A stretch of 64,000 bases of DNA from Umbelopsis isabellina (Eukaryota; Mucoromycota; Umbelopsidomycetes; Umbelopsidales; Umbelopsidaceae). The notes under the pieces are model-generated. The model ran no database searches and was not told the origin of the DNA. It saw only the letters and a list, made by a program, of their open reading frames with translations. Shown one piece after another: positions 49,362-62,386 of the stretch. Location of the stretch: positions 992,001 through 1,056,000 of the forward strand of contig JAEPQZ010000003.1 of assembly GCA_016758905.1 (NCBI GenBank), given 5' to 3'. Positions within the stretch are counted from its first letter, which is position 1. Each line of letters opens with the position of its first letter. The translations under genes and the position numbers were made by a program.

Positions 49362-50259
49362 TGAACAGAAATGCAGAGGAGGTTTGGCACTTGCGTGACT
49401 CGGATCTTGTCAAGGACGCGATGTTCAAAGTACGTGCAAGTCAAATACTGTGAGCATGCGGAGATCTAATTAGCACTGGGTTAACATTCTATTTGCTGAA
49501 AGTAACATAATGCTGGCGGCGCGCTTTTACCTAGGATACAATCCAAGTACTTTTGGATTCAGAAGGTATCGGAACACCGAATAAGATATATGATATGGAA
49601 AGTATATCGTAAAATATATATATTGAGGCGATGCATTCGAGACAAAGGAAGCAAAGTGATGATTGAAATCTACTTATTGCATCATGCTAATTGATAGAGT
49701 ACTGTTATATTTAACAATGCATTTGCTTTTGTGGCTGCAAAGAACATTTAAAGGATGATTTGTATCTTCTGTCTTGAGTGATAATGAATTACTGCATCCA
49801 ACGCAACATAAGTGCCTCCTCATATAGGATAATTTTGCCCGACAGATTTCATTAAACTTTCTTATTTGACCCTATTGACCACCTTTGCTTTTTGATGAAT
49901 AGAATAACTTCATCTTTATGTATATAAACTGTCTCTAGCAGTCGTTACCTTTTAATGATTTCCAGTATACGGCATCGTCTCAAACGCTGTCAACTTGCCA
50001 AACATTTTTGGACCCTGAATTACATGGCCCCTGATTAACACCTCCTGATACTCCTGTATACAAAGTGAAGAAAGTAATTTACTCTGACATAGCCGCCTTT
50101 TTGTTTTGGAACTATCAAAGCTAGACGACGACATTTCTTTATTTGAACTTGGCCGTTGCTGTACTCGAAACTTGTTGTAGCAGCGAATTCGTCGATAGGC
50201 TGGGATTGAACTACAGTTGTACACGACCTGCACAGTCTTGCTCCAAGTCATTGCATACG
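49362..50259. promoter_or_regulatory. Divergent promoter region between DDB1 and the SWIB gene
   Basis: About 900 bp serving two genes that point away from each other. AT-rich; no recognised site. A 99-codon minus-strand frame begins 8 bp from the SWIB start codon and was not accepted as a gene. Confidence 0.5.
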
Positions 50260-51932
50260 ATGGATATCTCGCAATTCAGACCAAAGATACAAGGTTAGTT
50301 GCTGACTACGGCTGATTTCGGGACTTCCTAAGACAAAATATATACAGTAAAGCGAAAGTGAATTGGTCACCACTCATGATATTTGACATCGATGGATAAA
50401 AGGCATAAACTTGTCTGGGTGAGAGTACATGGTGCAGCAGATTAATCTTATATTGTATTTCATAGCGATATTGAGAGCATCTGATTTGTCAGTTATAACG
50501 GCAGAGAGAGTTCGCACTCTGTTGGAACAAGAATACAATATATCTCTAACAGACCAAGAAAAGTCAGTGGAAACGCTAGTGATGGATTGCTTTTATGACC
50601 TCCAACTTCAGCAGTCAAGTACGACTATGTCAGAGCCGAGCCACAACCAAGAATCAGATTTGATGCCTTCAACAACAATCGAAACTCCAGGACAAGTTGA
50701 CATCTCTGAAGAAGGAAAACTGATGGTCAACATGCAAATACCGGATTATAACGACTTTGCAATGATGGGGTCATTTTCGATGGATAATACGTTCTCAATG
50801 GCAACTACATCACAGTATACAAGATACCCGAATCCAATTAACTCACAAAGCAATTTCGCAGAAATACATAATACTTCTTACTCCTTCGTACCGCAAAATC
50901 AAAGCAACCAGCCTGGTTCAAATCCGTCCTTTCACTCACATGCGCTAAACCTTGAAAGTCCTTCCCAGCCTCATCATGCATCTCATCCGGCAGCAACCTC
51001 ATATCCTTCCCAAGTTACTCCATCTTACATGCCATATTACCAGTTCCAACCTTCCTTCGACCAATTAAACAGCAAAACTGGGTTCGCCACACAGCATTAT
51101 TTCGCTGGAACGTCATCCATGCCCCAGCAGCCGCAACATAGCACTCCAACCCACAGTCAAGAGTATCGAATACAACAAATGAAACGTCAGCAAGATGGCA
51201 CATTAGTCAATGGTCACCCATACCAATTGCATACACCTAACGTCCAACAAAGGAGATTTGATAACGGTTATCTGCGAAATGAACAATCGTGGCCATCAAC
51301 AGTAGCTAAATTGAGGCAAATGAACATAAAAACCAATATCAAGAAGAAGGCAGGGAAGGCGAAAAAGAAGAGACGGACTGCTCAGGTAAACAACGACCCA
51401 AATGCACCTCCAAAACCGAAACGAAATACTGGCTTAAACCGGCCATTGGTATTAAGTGCAGCATTGGGCGCATTCATTGGCTGTCCAGAAGTGAGTTTGC
51501 CTGACGCTTATTATCCAATACTGCCTTGATAGATAACTAACAACTGATTCAAAAAAGCTTTCTCGTCCGGAGGTAGTTAAAAAGCTTTGGAAATATATCA
51601 AGGAGAATAACCTGCAGGATCCCGCGGACAGGCGGTACATATTGTGTGACGAAGAGTTAAAAAAGATATTTACAAGAGATCGAGTGAACAGCTTTGCCAT
51701 GAATAGAGATCTATCTGCTCACTTGACTAAAAAGGCCGAATCGTCACCAACAGCTGCAGCGACTCCAGAGGAAGCAGAATCAAATTATACGTTATGTAGT
51801 TCGAGTGCCATGACCCCTCAAACCCCAAGTGTTTCATGTGAAGAAATAGAGAGCAGCGGAGAAAAAGTTGAAGAATTAAATGCAATCGACCTAGATGATT
51901 TGGTTCAAAGCATGACATCTGTCACTTCTTGA
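50260..51932 (+). CDS. DEK_C / SWIB-domain nuclear protein (Uaf30/Tri1-like)
   Basis: Three exons (50260-50293, 50466-51490, 51558-51932) give 477 residues. The first ~55 residues (MDISQFRPKIQ, AILRASDLSVITAERVRTLL) match the DEK_C helix bundle of yeast Uaf30 and Tri1. A long Gln/Ser/Pro-rich linker follows, then a basic patch (KKKAGKAKKKRR), then the SWIB/MDM2 fold from about 335: NRPLVLSAALGAFIG, SRPEVVKKLWKYIKENNLQD, FTRDRVNSFAMNRDLSAHL. Uaf30 is part of the RNA polymerase I upstream activating factor; other SWIB proteins act in chromatin remodelling. An unusually long linker and acidic tail separate it from short Uaf30. Role inferred from domains only. Confidence 0.88.
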
Positions 51933-52232
51933 TATTCGACCAAGTATCCTGGCAGCGAGAGTAGATAAACAATCATCGTACTGCGTGTATTAAAGCATGC
52001 AACTAGAAAAATCTGACTAGATAATCTCTTTGAAGAGAAAAACATCAAAAATGCAAATATATTTGGCATTCAGAATCGTGGGGTTACTTGATCTAAGGTT
52101 TAACAAGACGACAATCAAGTGTGTTTCAAATCATCCTATTTATTCATGTAAAAATAAAGTATGTGATAAAATTGTTAATGGTGTGGAAGCAGATAAAAGG
52201 GACATTCGATAACAGTTTTTGCTTTGCAGTGT
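51933..52232. other. Intergenic
   Basis: About 300 bp between the SWIB gene and the small ORF; nothing supportable seen. Confidence 0.5.
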
Positions 52233-52454
52233 CTATGGCAGATTGGTTGTAACTGGTTTTTGTACATTAAGCCTGTCACTTGCTACTTCGGCTTCGTCGG
52301 AGCTATCTTTGGCAGTCGCGCCTTGATTTGGAGTAGTAGTATGCTGAGCTAGTGGTTCATGAGTTGAGCCTCTTCGGCCCTGACTGTGTCCATGGTGCTC
52401 CTCTTCTTGAGAAGAGGTTTGATCTGCAGTCAAAGAAATGAATTGTTGTGACAT
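52233..52454 (-). CDS. Possible tiny hydrophilic protein
   Basis: A 73-residue frame from the ATG at 52454, single exon. It starts MSQQFISLTADQTSSQEEE, is rich in Gln, Glu, His, Thr and Ser, and has no domain, signal or membrane segment. The ATG follows a pyrimidine- and CAA-rich leader like those of real genes nearby (AATTCCAAACATG), which is the main reason for listing it. It lies divergent from the Ecm33-like gene. It could be a small disordered protein or chance; transcript data would decide. Confidence 0.35.
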   Translation of the reverse strand: MSQQFISLTADQTSSQEEEHHGHSQGRRGSTHEPLAQHTTTPNQGATAKDSSDEAEVASDRLNVQKPVTTNLP

Positions 52455-53028
52455 GTTTGGAATTGCCGATGAATGAAGCGAGACAGAAACGGGCGTTCTT
52501 TCAAAAAAATATACGCAGAATCAGACTTTATATCCATCAGCATATGCTTTCATGCAAAGATGGTGTAATGGGTCTTGTGACCACAAAAAGCAGCTGTCCA
52601 TCAAAATAGATGGGATTGGTTAAAAAAGACCTAAAAAGTCTATATCAAGGACTAAGAAAATACATTGACTGACACTACGCGCCGATCACAAATCCGTCAT
52701 CAAAAGCTATCCTAGTATGGAATTCCAAAAACAGCAATATAACACCAAGTGTTCGAGTATTTTGGAAGCAAAAACCTCATACATATTCGGCTGATACCAA
52801 AAAAAGACGTCTTTAGCAATGGTGGTATGACTGGCATTGTCCAAAGAGCGTCTTGCTCTAGCAACATTCTTGCTGAACAAAAAATATTCTTGCCAATAAA
52901 CAGAAATGTCAAAAGAAGCTACTAAAGAGCAAGAGTATTCTATGAAGTGTGTAGGTATTTATAAAGCCCGTGTTTTTACCACAGCCTTTACTTTTCATCT
53001 ACCATATATCATTTGGACTTGATACAAC
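52455..53028. promoter_or_regulatory. Promoter region of the Ecm33-like gene
   Basis: About 570 bp. A TATAAA lies at 52960-52965, 63 bp before the ATG at 53029, a normal TATA position. No other supported feature. Confidence 0.5.
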
Positions 53029-54280
53029 ATGTTAATTATATGGCACCTACTGGTGATGTTCGCTGTCGTCTTGATCATCAGTGTGAAGTCACAAAGCTGT
53101 TCTGGGCAGGCCAGTATTACCTCCCAAGCAGAACTAGACAACATCCAGTCTTGCAGTAATTATGACGGCACCATAAGCATCGATGGCACAAATGCTGAAT
53201 CGCTAGATATGGATGGAATAGAGAGGATAACAGGCGACCTAATAATGAGAAACAATGATAATTTGAATTCTTTCCACGCCCCAGCATTACAATCTATTCA
53301 AGGCAAATTTGAGATGGCCAATCAAACACATCTTTCTCAGTTTACCGTTCCTAACCTCAAAAATGCTTCCTCAATAACTTTGGCTGTTTTACCAGAACTC
53401 GACGATCTTTCTTTTGTGAACTCTTTGTTGGGGCTGACTACGATCTCAATTGCCGATACACGGGTCCAGAAAGTTGAAAATCCTTACATTAACAACCTGC
53501 AACAGCTCATGCTTACCAATAATAACAATTTGACATCGGTTCATCTTGAAAATCTATCCAAAGTAGGTGGAAAAGTATATATAACTGCTAATGGTGCCTC
53601 TTGCAGTGCCGAGGTGAGTTGATACCATGAGATATGACAAATGCGTGCTATCTTTTAACAGTAGCATTCCTTAGTTTCCCCAGCTTACATCCATTCAATC
53701 GGGTACCTTTCGAAACTTAGACAACCTTAACCTTCGGGCATTGACAGAAAGCACACAAGATCTTTCCTTTAATCAAAACAGCGCTCATGATTTGATGCTG
53801 AACACTTTGAATTTAGTTGGAGGATCTTTGACTGTGGCTGACAACAATGAGCTAGTCAATCTCACAATGGCTAATTTGACTACTATTGGTGGTGCCTTTG
53901 TAGTGAATAATAATACCAAGCTTCTAAACATTGATGGCTTTCCTAGACTGCAGGAAGTCAAGGGTTCAGTGGATCTTGCTGGCTACTTTGATAAGGCTGA
54001 AATTCCTTCCCTTAAAGAAGTGCGTGGCAAAATGCGCTTGCAGACTACTAGCACAGTGTTTAAATGTAATGAGACTAAAAATACCGGCGTTGTTAAAGGA
54101 GGATCTCTGGCATGCAAAAGCAACTTGGCGCCAGACCAGATTGATCAAAACTTTGAACAGAATGGTAAAAGCACCTCGCACGAGTCAATATCGGGTTCCT
54201 CAATACCTCATCTTCCATCCGTAAAAGAATCATCTGGCTTTGCGCTGGCAGTGTTTCTGGCGTTCATATTAAGTGTTTAA
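53029..54280 (+). CDS. Ecm33/Sps2-like GPI-anchored cell-wall protein
   Basis: Two exons (53029-53613 and 53675-54280) give 396 residues. A signal peptide (hydrophobic core LLVMFAVVLIIS) precedes receptor-L-domain repeats. These include CSGQASITSQAELDNIQSC, GTISIDGTN, ITGDLIMRNNDNL and VGGSLTVADNNELVNL, with many N-glycosylation sequons. The Ser-rich tail ends in a hydrophobic stretch (FALAVFLAFILSV) typical of a GPI-addition signal. Proteins of the Ecm33 family sit at the plasma membrane or in the wall and are needed for wall integrity. The gene shares the general wall theme with PKC1 but is far from it. Family call is good; the exact paralogue is not determined. Confidence 0.87.
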
Positions 54281-54512
54281 ATATGTGTGAATAACTCACC
54301 ATCAAAGCATTAATCAATTACACATAGCATTTGTAAAGAAAAGGGAGACATAGAGCAAATAAATCGCATCTTTTACATAAATATAAAAATCGTAGTCTTT
54401 AATAGTGTATTTAACAAAGATTGATATGTAGGAAGATCATCATCTAACTGAAATAAAACAAGCATCCATGCCAGATAGAAGCATATTGGGAATTAATCTA
54501 GAAAACTTTAGC

Positions 54513-56317
54513 CTAATCCCCATCATTAACATTCAAAAGTTTTTTGCTCCACTCATAAACAACATAGCTTATACTTGCAGCGGGAACAACCTACAGAGAT
54601 ATTAGTGCATCGATTTAAACAAGTTGAAACCTTGGTACAAAACATACTTTAATCAAAGTTGGTGTCAAGCCAGCATAGAAGCCAACTAGACCTTCATTTC
54701 GCAAGGTATCACGCGCTACAGACCAGGCTGCGCCAGGAGTTCCTTTCGCTTGTAGTCTGCGAATGCTGATGTCAGACCAAAAGATAATTGAGAATCAAAT
54801 TGAAGTCAGCTTACCTTGTTCTGATCATGGAAAGTGGATAAACGCTTGAGGCACCTATACTGCCACTGGCTATTCCACATCCCCAAAGAACAAGCATACT
54901 GGGGGTCTCTTTGCTTTTTTCTTCCTTTTCGAAACTTTCCAAATAAGCACTTTTGAGGGTATCATAAATTCCCATATCTAGTGCCTGATATGGGAAAACT
55001 CCTATCAAACCTAAAGTCTTTGACGAACAAGGTGTTATTGCCGGCTACAAATCATAGTGCTAGCAAAATTTAGACATATAGAGCATACCAAACCAGGCCA
55101 AAACGCCATCAAGCCACCACTTCGATACATCTGTTTCGCAGTAGAGACTATGGCCGAGTTAACTGACTTTTGCACTGATTTGTCGGCCACATTTGTGAAA
55201 GGCTGAGACTGTATCCTAATTTTCAAAGTCTCTACTGGGTAGATGGCGAATTGACTGACGATACCTGCAATTCCACCAGCTGCAAATCTAGCTACAGTTG
55301 ATATACGATTCTTTTCATCTATGCCTTCAATTTTTGATAACGCCACTTTGGCTTTCTCAAACGACCAAAATTTGATGGCTGACTCCGGAAAAATTTTAAG
55401 CACATTTAGGCCGTTTCCCACAAAGAATGCTCGTATGCCACCACCAGAGCGATATATAGTCTTTATCGCCTGCATCAATGATGTTCTCGGCGCTTTCTTG
55501 ACAACTGAATCAGAAGATCCAGTCGTTTCTGCTACATAGGTGATCAAGTGTACTTTCAACCGATCCAGCGGGGCTGTGCACGTGCGTGAGACAGCGCCTG
55601 CTACTCCGCCCGCCAGAAGGTATTGTAATGCATACTGTGCCGTTTCATCATTTGGAGGGATAACAACATCAGCATCTTGGTTCAACTGTGTGGCACTGTT
55701 GTAATACCGAAAAACTTCGACGATACTTGTTGTATCTTTTGGTAGAAGCTGCTCTCCAAGTGTGATTACATAAACTGTTAGTTAGTCCCAGCAACCGTGA
55801 ATACTACTGCGTCTCAACGACCAGAACATACCAAAAGATAGTCTCTCCATTCCGCAAAGTCGATTTGTCCATCACCATCTTGATCCATGGCTTGTACAAA
55901 CTGTTCGACTTCTTTGTCAGAAGCCGCTATTCCGCCTCGTCGTAAGGCCGATTTCACCTCTTCTCGTTGTAACATTTGGTCTCCACTTTTGTCGATCTGT
56001 TCAAACAAATGCCAGAGTTCCTCTTCTTTTTCAACAACATAAGTTTCAAACTCGGCAAAGTCAACAAGCCCGTCTTTCGACGTATCGCATTTTTCGACAA
56101 GCTTTTTAACGATGTCATCTCTTTTCTGGGCGGGCAGCTGGTATGTCAACGTCTGTATACCCTTAAGTACCGACTCAGTATCTATGTAGCCGGTTTCTGG
56201 GTTGGCTAAAGCTGAAAATAAAGACTTCAACCGTGAGTCTCGTTTCGCAGGCTCTTCAGCAAAGTACGGTCTGGAATTTCCCGATAAGGACTTTGGATTC
56301 TCGGAATCGAGACTCAT
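54513..56317 (-). CDS. Calcium-regulated mitochondrial solute carrier (SCaMC/Sal1 type)
   Basis: Five exons (55832-56317, 55089-55748, 54815-55017, 54648-54756, 54513-54590) give 511 residues. The N-terminus carries EF-hands: DTSKDGLVDFAEF, DKSGDQMLQREEV and DQDGDGQIDFAEW, plus a degenerate first hand around NPETGYIDTES. The carrier domain has three repeats with the PxD/E-x-x-K/R signatures APLDRLKVH, YPVETLKIRI and YPLSMIRTR, and the FPYQALD motif of ATP-Mg/phosphate carriers. It exchanges ATP-Mg for phosphate across the inner mitochondrial membrane when cytosolic calcium rises. The acceptor before exon 2 (CAG at 55749-55751) was chosen by frame and by the family length between EWRDYLL and the carrier. 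Confident. Confidence 0.94.
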
Positions 56318-57192
56318 AGTAACAAAAGCTTTGATGAGAATAAGCTGCTTGTGAGTCGAATAGGTGTTAGTATAGTGTAGAGTAACGGGGAAAGGGAAGG
56401 AAAGCAGGTCGGCCCCAGGGAATTGACCGTACTAAACGGTTTCGGTCAGAACTTTGCAGTCACTTTGAATTGCTGCTTTTGCACTGTGAGGTCACAATGT
56501 CAACACTGATTGGTCTGTGCGCGAATATGACCACTAGAAGCTTTTGCAAGATCAGTCTTCTCAAATGTTGGTTGCATGAGCCTGAGGTCGCTCTTATTTT
56601 ACTAGCACCGTAGTGACTGACCGTAACAATGGTTTGAACAAGTATTGTTGATTCATTAAGCGCAATAACGTTGTGTGCACGAGTGTAAGTCTGATCGCTC
56701 TATCAAATTTTCTATTGAGCGCGAACTATCCTATAGCACTAAAAAACCAAAGCTCTCCATAATTCCATCAGAGTTGAAAAAAAGTTGACATTGACCTTTA
56801 CGCTACTATGCTCAATTAGCTTGAATATCCTGAAAATCAGTTCAATTTGAAGCTAATCATGCTCCATAAATTGAATTTTTTTTCATGCACGCGATAGACA
56901 GGAAGAATGGCAACTGCTTAGAAGTAGACATTTAAGGGCCACTTGACGTGAATATACTTATGCATAAATTATGATTCAATAAAACTTCTATCGTTCTGAT
57001 CAAATTGCTCTGCCACCTTGTAAAAATCCAAGCTTAAAAGGCATCAAACTGGCAAAGTTGACATTACAGTCACGGGGTTTCTAATTTCGTCCAGCCGTAC
57101 CAAAATGCCAACCTGCTTAGACTGAGTTAAGCATTAAGTTGTTTTCGCACACACATTCCAACTGCAGTTCAGTTTATTTCATATAGCTGCTA
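56318..57192. promoter_or_regulatory. Divergent promoter region (mitochondrial carrier and PRRC2-like genes)
   Basis: About 875 bp between two start codons facing apart. No coding signal; an 8-T run lies at 56877-56884. Confidence 0.5.
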
Positions 57193-60100
57193 ATGTCTGG
57201 AGACGGTTCTGCTTCACCAACCGGGAGGTTCTTACCGTTGGGAAAGAAACCTAGCAATGCCAATAGCATCAAGTCACAAGGTCCTGGCAGTTAGTATTTG
57301 CATTGTCTTTGTCACTTTATCACCGTTGTCATTGTCGAATCGGTTCGTGTACATGCTATGTTGGGAGTTCTCAGCATAGCATGTTGTAGCATCGCAGCAC
57401 GTTGTGCAGACAAGGGCTGCTCATTTGCAGCATAAATCTCGCTGACAGTGGATGATGAAGGTTGTTCATTTCAGTTGAAATAGTCACTAATCTTCTCTGT
57501 TTCTTTGCTTCTTTTTGACAACGTAGCTGGGAGAGGGTATTACACTAGGACAAAACTTTTAACAAGCAAGGTATCAGCGCCTCGACCGATAAATCTGCCA
57601 AGTTTACGGCGAGAACACGCTGGTATGGAGACGACGACTCCTGTGGTTCTTGGAAGCGTCACCAGTTGGGGCTCGCCTTCATCTTCACCTGCTTTATCTG
57701 GATCACCAGGAAAGAGCGGTGATCATCGTGTAAAACCTCAATCGCCTATAGCGAGTGTAGATTCCAATTTGGCTGCGGGACAACTGCGGTCACCTCCGAC
57801 ATCTGTGAAAATGTTACAACGAGAAAATGGCGGTCATTCACCTAGCTTAACGAATACTGCATTATCACAAGGCTCACCAAAGTCGACCTCTTCACCAAAC
57901 GTTCAGACCCAACCCGTAACACGAGCGTGGGCTATACCGACAACGACAGCTAAGCCCAAAGAAACTCCCGGGTTCCCAGCAGCGAAGGAGGCTACGGATC
58001 AGTCAAAAGGTATTAGAGCAGTACTATTTGTACGTTAACACGATATTATTTAGCATGCCTCTTACTAACTCAATTTTCATCGTTTTTCATAGTCGAGGAT
58101 AAGAAAACACAGGTCAGTTTGATTTGAACTTGAATGATGTTATCATATGCTCGATGATATATATTGACGTTCTGCAATATTACAGAAAGTGGATAATGAT
58201 AGTAACGAACGAAAGGGATCTTTCAGCATGCATATGGAAGGAGCATGGGATGAGGTAAAGAGTTGTTGGTAATTGTTATTTCATGAAATTACGAAACACC
58301 TCTAATATGCATTATAGATGGAAGATGAGGCTTTGGATTTCTCAGCACCGGTGCTGGAATTCGCTGATGGAACGACAATCAAAGTTCAACAAAAGTCAGA
58401 AGATACTGAGAGCGACGGCCCACAAGAAGAAGAAACTGTGACTCCCGCTGACCGGTTCACTGACGACTATGATCGCAGCTATCATTCCCAATCAAAGCAA
58501 CATCCTACGCTATTCGAAACTGGCGATAGTCGTCACAACGATCGCGGCCACGGATATCAACGACCAAATTATGATAAATGGCGAAGTGGTCCTGAAGAAC
58601 GATCCGGACATGATCATGATTTCAGCTCTAGATATGATCGTAGAGGAAGTTATGACCGACAGGATAGTAGGCCGTCTTACGACCGACGAGATAGTAGACC
58701 ATCGCCTTACCATCACACAGGCCGTCAAAGTGATGATCAAAGAAAAGAAGGTGAAAGTGAATCTAATTGGCGCAGAAATAGCTATCAACGGCGTCCAAGC
58801 CAAGATAGTCGAGATGAATTCCATCCTACGTTACTTCAACGACCACGACGCCAATCTGGTATGAGTGCAAGATCCGACGAATATGGCGGTTCTGCAGAAG
58901 GGTCTGAAGGATTTGGTACAAATAGCACGGTTCCTGGAGAAATAGAGCGTCCACCTGAAGTTACTGCCGCGCAAAAGGAAGTCATGTTAACAGCAGCTGA
59001 GAGAGCAAAAAAGCGACGAGATGAAGAGGAAGCAGAGTATGTAGCCGCCAGAGAAAGGGCAAAGCAAAAGGCAATGGAGCTTGCTAAAAAAGCTGAGCAG
59101 ACCAATGCGCCTTCTCCTGAACGTATACGCCAAGCTTCAACCAGCAGCGACAAAGGCGGCCATAACGCAAAGTCTGAATCTGAATTCAGAAAGCCGTCAT
59201 CATCATGGGCATCAGTAACACGTCCTATCCATAGCAAAGAATCTGGGGGCTCACGGACAGGATCTCATCAAGAGTCACATGCTGCTAGATCACCAGAGAG
59301 GACGCAGAAACCTGTCTCCATCTCTGATATTGATAAAGTCATGTCGTCTATACGCCAGACCTTGAATGAGAAGAAAGCCGAGCCAGAAGATCAGCAACTC
59401 GCTCCTTCCAAGCCCAGTGAAGAGGCGATACCTAACGCAGAGAGTGTTGCTAGTGGAGCACCTAATGACAGTGAAGCAAAGCTTGAAGTACCAAAGGCTG
59501 TCATAACTTCTACGGTTGAGGTGGATGAGACAATTTCTGTAAAGGAAACACAATCTGTGCCAGAATCAGCAACCGTTGCTGTCACAGAGACAACTACCCA
59601 AATTGAGATGGTGATTGAGCCCGCCATGGAGCATCAAGCAACATGGAAGACGATCGTCAGTGCTATTGAGCCTACTACCTGGAACGACGACGGGGCAAAA
59701 TCGAAAGAGAATACCCTCAACGTTACAAAGTGGGATCTGAAATTGGATGATGTAACCGAGAAAAACGCTGAGCCAGAGTTTGATATGGAGAATAACCCCA
59801 GCTCCAAGCAATGGAAACAGTTTATGAAACAAAGCAAAGAAGACGGCTTTGTTGAAAAAGAAATGAGTCGACCGCAAGACTGGAGCAGTTATGCTAAGAT
59901 ACTTCAAGCTGAGCTGGCGGAAACGGCGGACGATGCTGGAGCTTCCTCACCAGGTGCGTCAGAGTTGAACGATTCTGAAGCATCAGCAAAATCAATAGAA
60001 CGGCCAGGAAGAGGCGGATCTCGGGGCCGTGGTCGAGGCGTATTGAATGAGAACAGCCGTGGCAGAGGCCGTGGTGGTAGCTCTCGCTTTGATGCGTCGT

Positions 60101-62109
60101 CTTCTGAATCAAGTCGTGGTGGTCGTGGCCGTGGACGAGGAGGACGTGGACGAGGTGGCCGATTTGGTCGACTGGAAAATGATTCCCAGGAAGCACTTGT
60201 ATCCACAGAGGATCAGCCAATAAGCCTGGCAAGTAGCAGAGCTGATACATCATCTTCATGGCGACGCACAGCAGACGATGAGGAACCTGTGGATATTGAA
60301 GTGAGATTGCCTCATCGCCAAAAGCCAAGTAAGGCTGCTGCCAAGGAGAAGCGAAACGCTGAGATCAAAGCAATGGCTAGCGATGCCGATGTCAAGTCGA
60401 TCGCAGATGTAAACTTAGTGGAAAGCTTATCATCATCTACTCGACAGTCGCGGAAGAAGATTATTGGCGCTGATCAAGAACTCGATTTCTCTGATCTATC
60501 ACTGTCTGTAACACCAGCATCCGATGCATCAGCAACACCTGTGGAGCAGAGAGTCATAGCGAATCACGTTGCCGTAACCAAAACTCCCGAAGCCGACAGT
60601 CCTCAAGAAGATTCCGCTAGTTCAGGTTTGTTATCTCAATATATTGTATCTATCTGTATTGGGAACGGTTATTGAACGATTTGAAACATCCAATTTGCAG
60701 ACGCCGCGAACAAGCCGTCTAGAAAGAAGCCTCAACGAAAGAAGAGCTCTCTGACTGCCGCCAAAACACCACTTTTCCCTCACACGTTTGAGAACGTTGT
60801 CGGAAAGCGACCATCTACAATGCAATTTCGATTCGAGAACGATGTTGATGCTGATAAGGAACCAACGGTAAGTCTCAATGCTCTATTTTCCGTTCATGCG
60901 TGACTTACTCGTATGTGTGCTTATATATCATGTCATAGGAGCGCAAGATCAATGAGTCGCCTTCGCTCTCCGCTCCATCTCCTTCTGCCAACAAGCAGCA
61001 GCCAGTTGAACATATGAACCTAGTGTTGACTAGCACTTGGGGAGTATCATCACCACTAAGTAACCCAAACAGCCCTGCCAATCGAAACAGTGCTATGTTT
61101 TTGTCAAAGGAGCTATCATCGCAAATTAATTTGGATACTAGTGCACTTGTTGATAATCTTGTTCATGGTAGCGGTGGTGATGATACTGACTCGTCGCCCA
61201 ACTTCAAGAATCGCTCAAAGGGTACTCATCCTGCGTCTCCACATGGTCAAGGACGTTTTGCAAAAGGACAGTATGGTATGGGTAGACGACATGATGGTCA
61301 ACAGCAAAGACGCGTTCCAATGGACCATCGTATGATGGGTAACAGTAGTTTTCCGATAATGATGTATCCCATGGCCATCAATTCTCCCGCCGGAGGCATA
61401 CACAACAATACTGTCTATGTTACATCAGAACAGACGGGTAAGAAAAAGTCGTTTATTTTCACATTCTAGATGTCTACTTGCTAAGATCATTACTTTAGCG
61501 CAATTCCCTGGCACGCCTGGTCATGGACAAGGACAAGCTACTCATCAGCAACCATTTTACTTGATACCACAGCAATCATACGTATCTGGTAACCAGTTTT
61601 TACAACAACAGCCGTTCAACCAAAGTCCGTCTTCGCATTCGCAAGCTGGTAACTTTTTGATACCATTTGGTTGGCAGCCAGCGTCAGCAACACATCAGCA
61701 ACGAGGCAACTCTCGACCAAGCCATTCACCTCACATGGAACACAGTAGTGGTTTCCATAAAAACAAGGATAAGGGCAAGTTCAAGACGCCAGAAATGGCT
61801 TCCAAAGGCTTAGCGTATGATAAGAACAGTCCAGCATCGGCAGCGACGTGGCAGTATCAACCAAGGAGTGGTCCAGTGCACTTGAACCAAACTGCGATGG
61901 TGGCCGGCCCACCGAGCACCTACTTTAATAATACCATGCCGTCACCAGCCTATGGTAGTGGAGGAGGGCGTGGACGCGGTAGTAGCTATAATATGACTCG
62001 ACCAGCGCGAGGAGGAGGAGCTGTAGGCAATCATTCTCGAGGAGGAGGAGGAGGAGGTGGTGGTGGTGGTGGTCGTGGTCACATTGGTGGATATCAAAGC
62101 TGGCGATAA
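57193..62109 (+). CDS. Large RGG-rich protein with a PRRC2/BAT2-like N-terminus
   Basis: Eight exons (57193-57289, 57527-58009, 58093-58112, 58186-58254, 58318-60625, 60701-60867, 60939-61437, 61499-62109) give 1417 residues. The early segment PRPINLPSLRREHAGMETT resembles the BAT2_N domain of PRRC2 proteins, which bind RNA and stress-granule/translation factors. Then come a short AWDEMEDEALDF segment, YDRRxS-type repeats (about 58630-58700), a long charged coiled-coil-prone part (RAKKRRDEEEAEYVAARE), an RGG/RGRGG block (60004-60170), and a poly-Gly/RGG tail ending GGYQSWR. It is largely disordered and likely an RNA-binding cytoplasmic protein. Exon 3 is only 20 nt. The first intron is 237 bp. 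Other RGG-rich proteins without BAT2_N are the alternative. Confidence 0.82.
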
Positions 62110-62386
62110 TTATGTTAACTTGAAGCATTCCTTTTATTTGTTTAATCGTCACCTTCTATAATTTTTTTCTGTGTTTCTATCATCCATTGACCTTTGAATT
62201 TTTTTTGCTCTGCCACCTCTTTTTTCTTTCTTATAATTTGAAATACAACTTCATTCAAATCTCTCTCATTGCCTTTTAATATTATAGTCAGCCTCTTGTA
62301 TTCTCGCGTAGTACCAACGAGCAAAAGGTCTCTTTTGATATCCATAAACTAAATTTGCAGTCTGTCAATTAAATTCTTGAACACGC
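62110..62386. other. Short intergenic region
   Basis: About 280 bp between two plus-strand genes, T-rich in its middle. It should hold the upstream 3' end and the promoter of the zinc-finger gene. Confidence 0.5.

Noticed and set aside
49952-50251. 99-codon minus-strand frame starting 8 bp from the SWIB start codon
   Set aside because: Two real genes with start codons 8 bp apart facing away are very unlikely, and the protein matches nothing I know.
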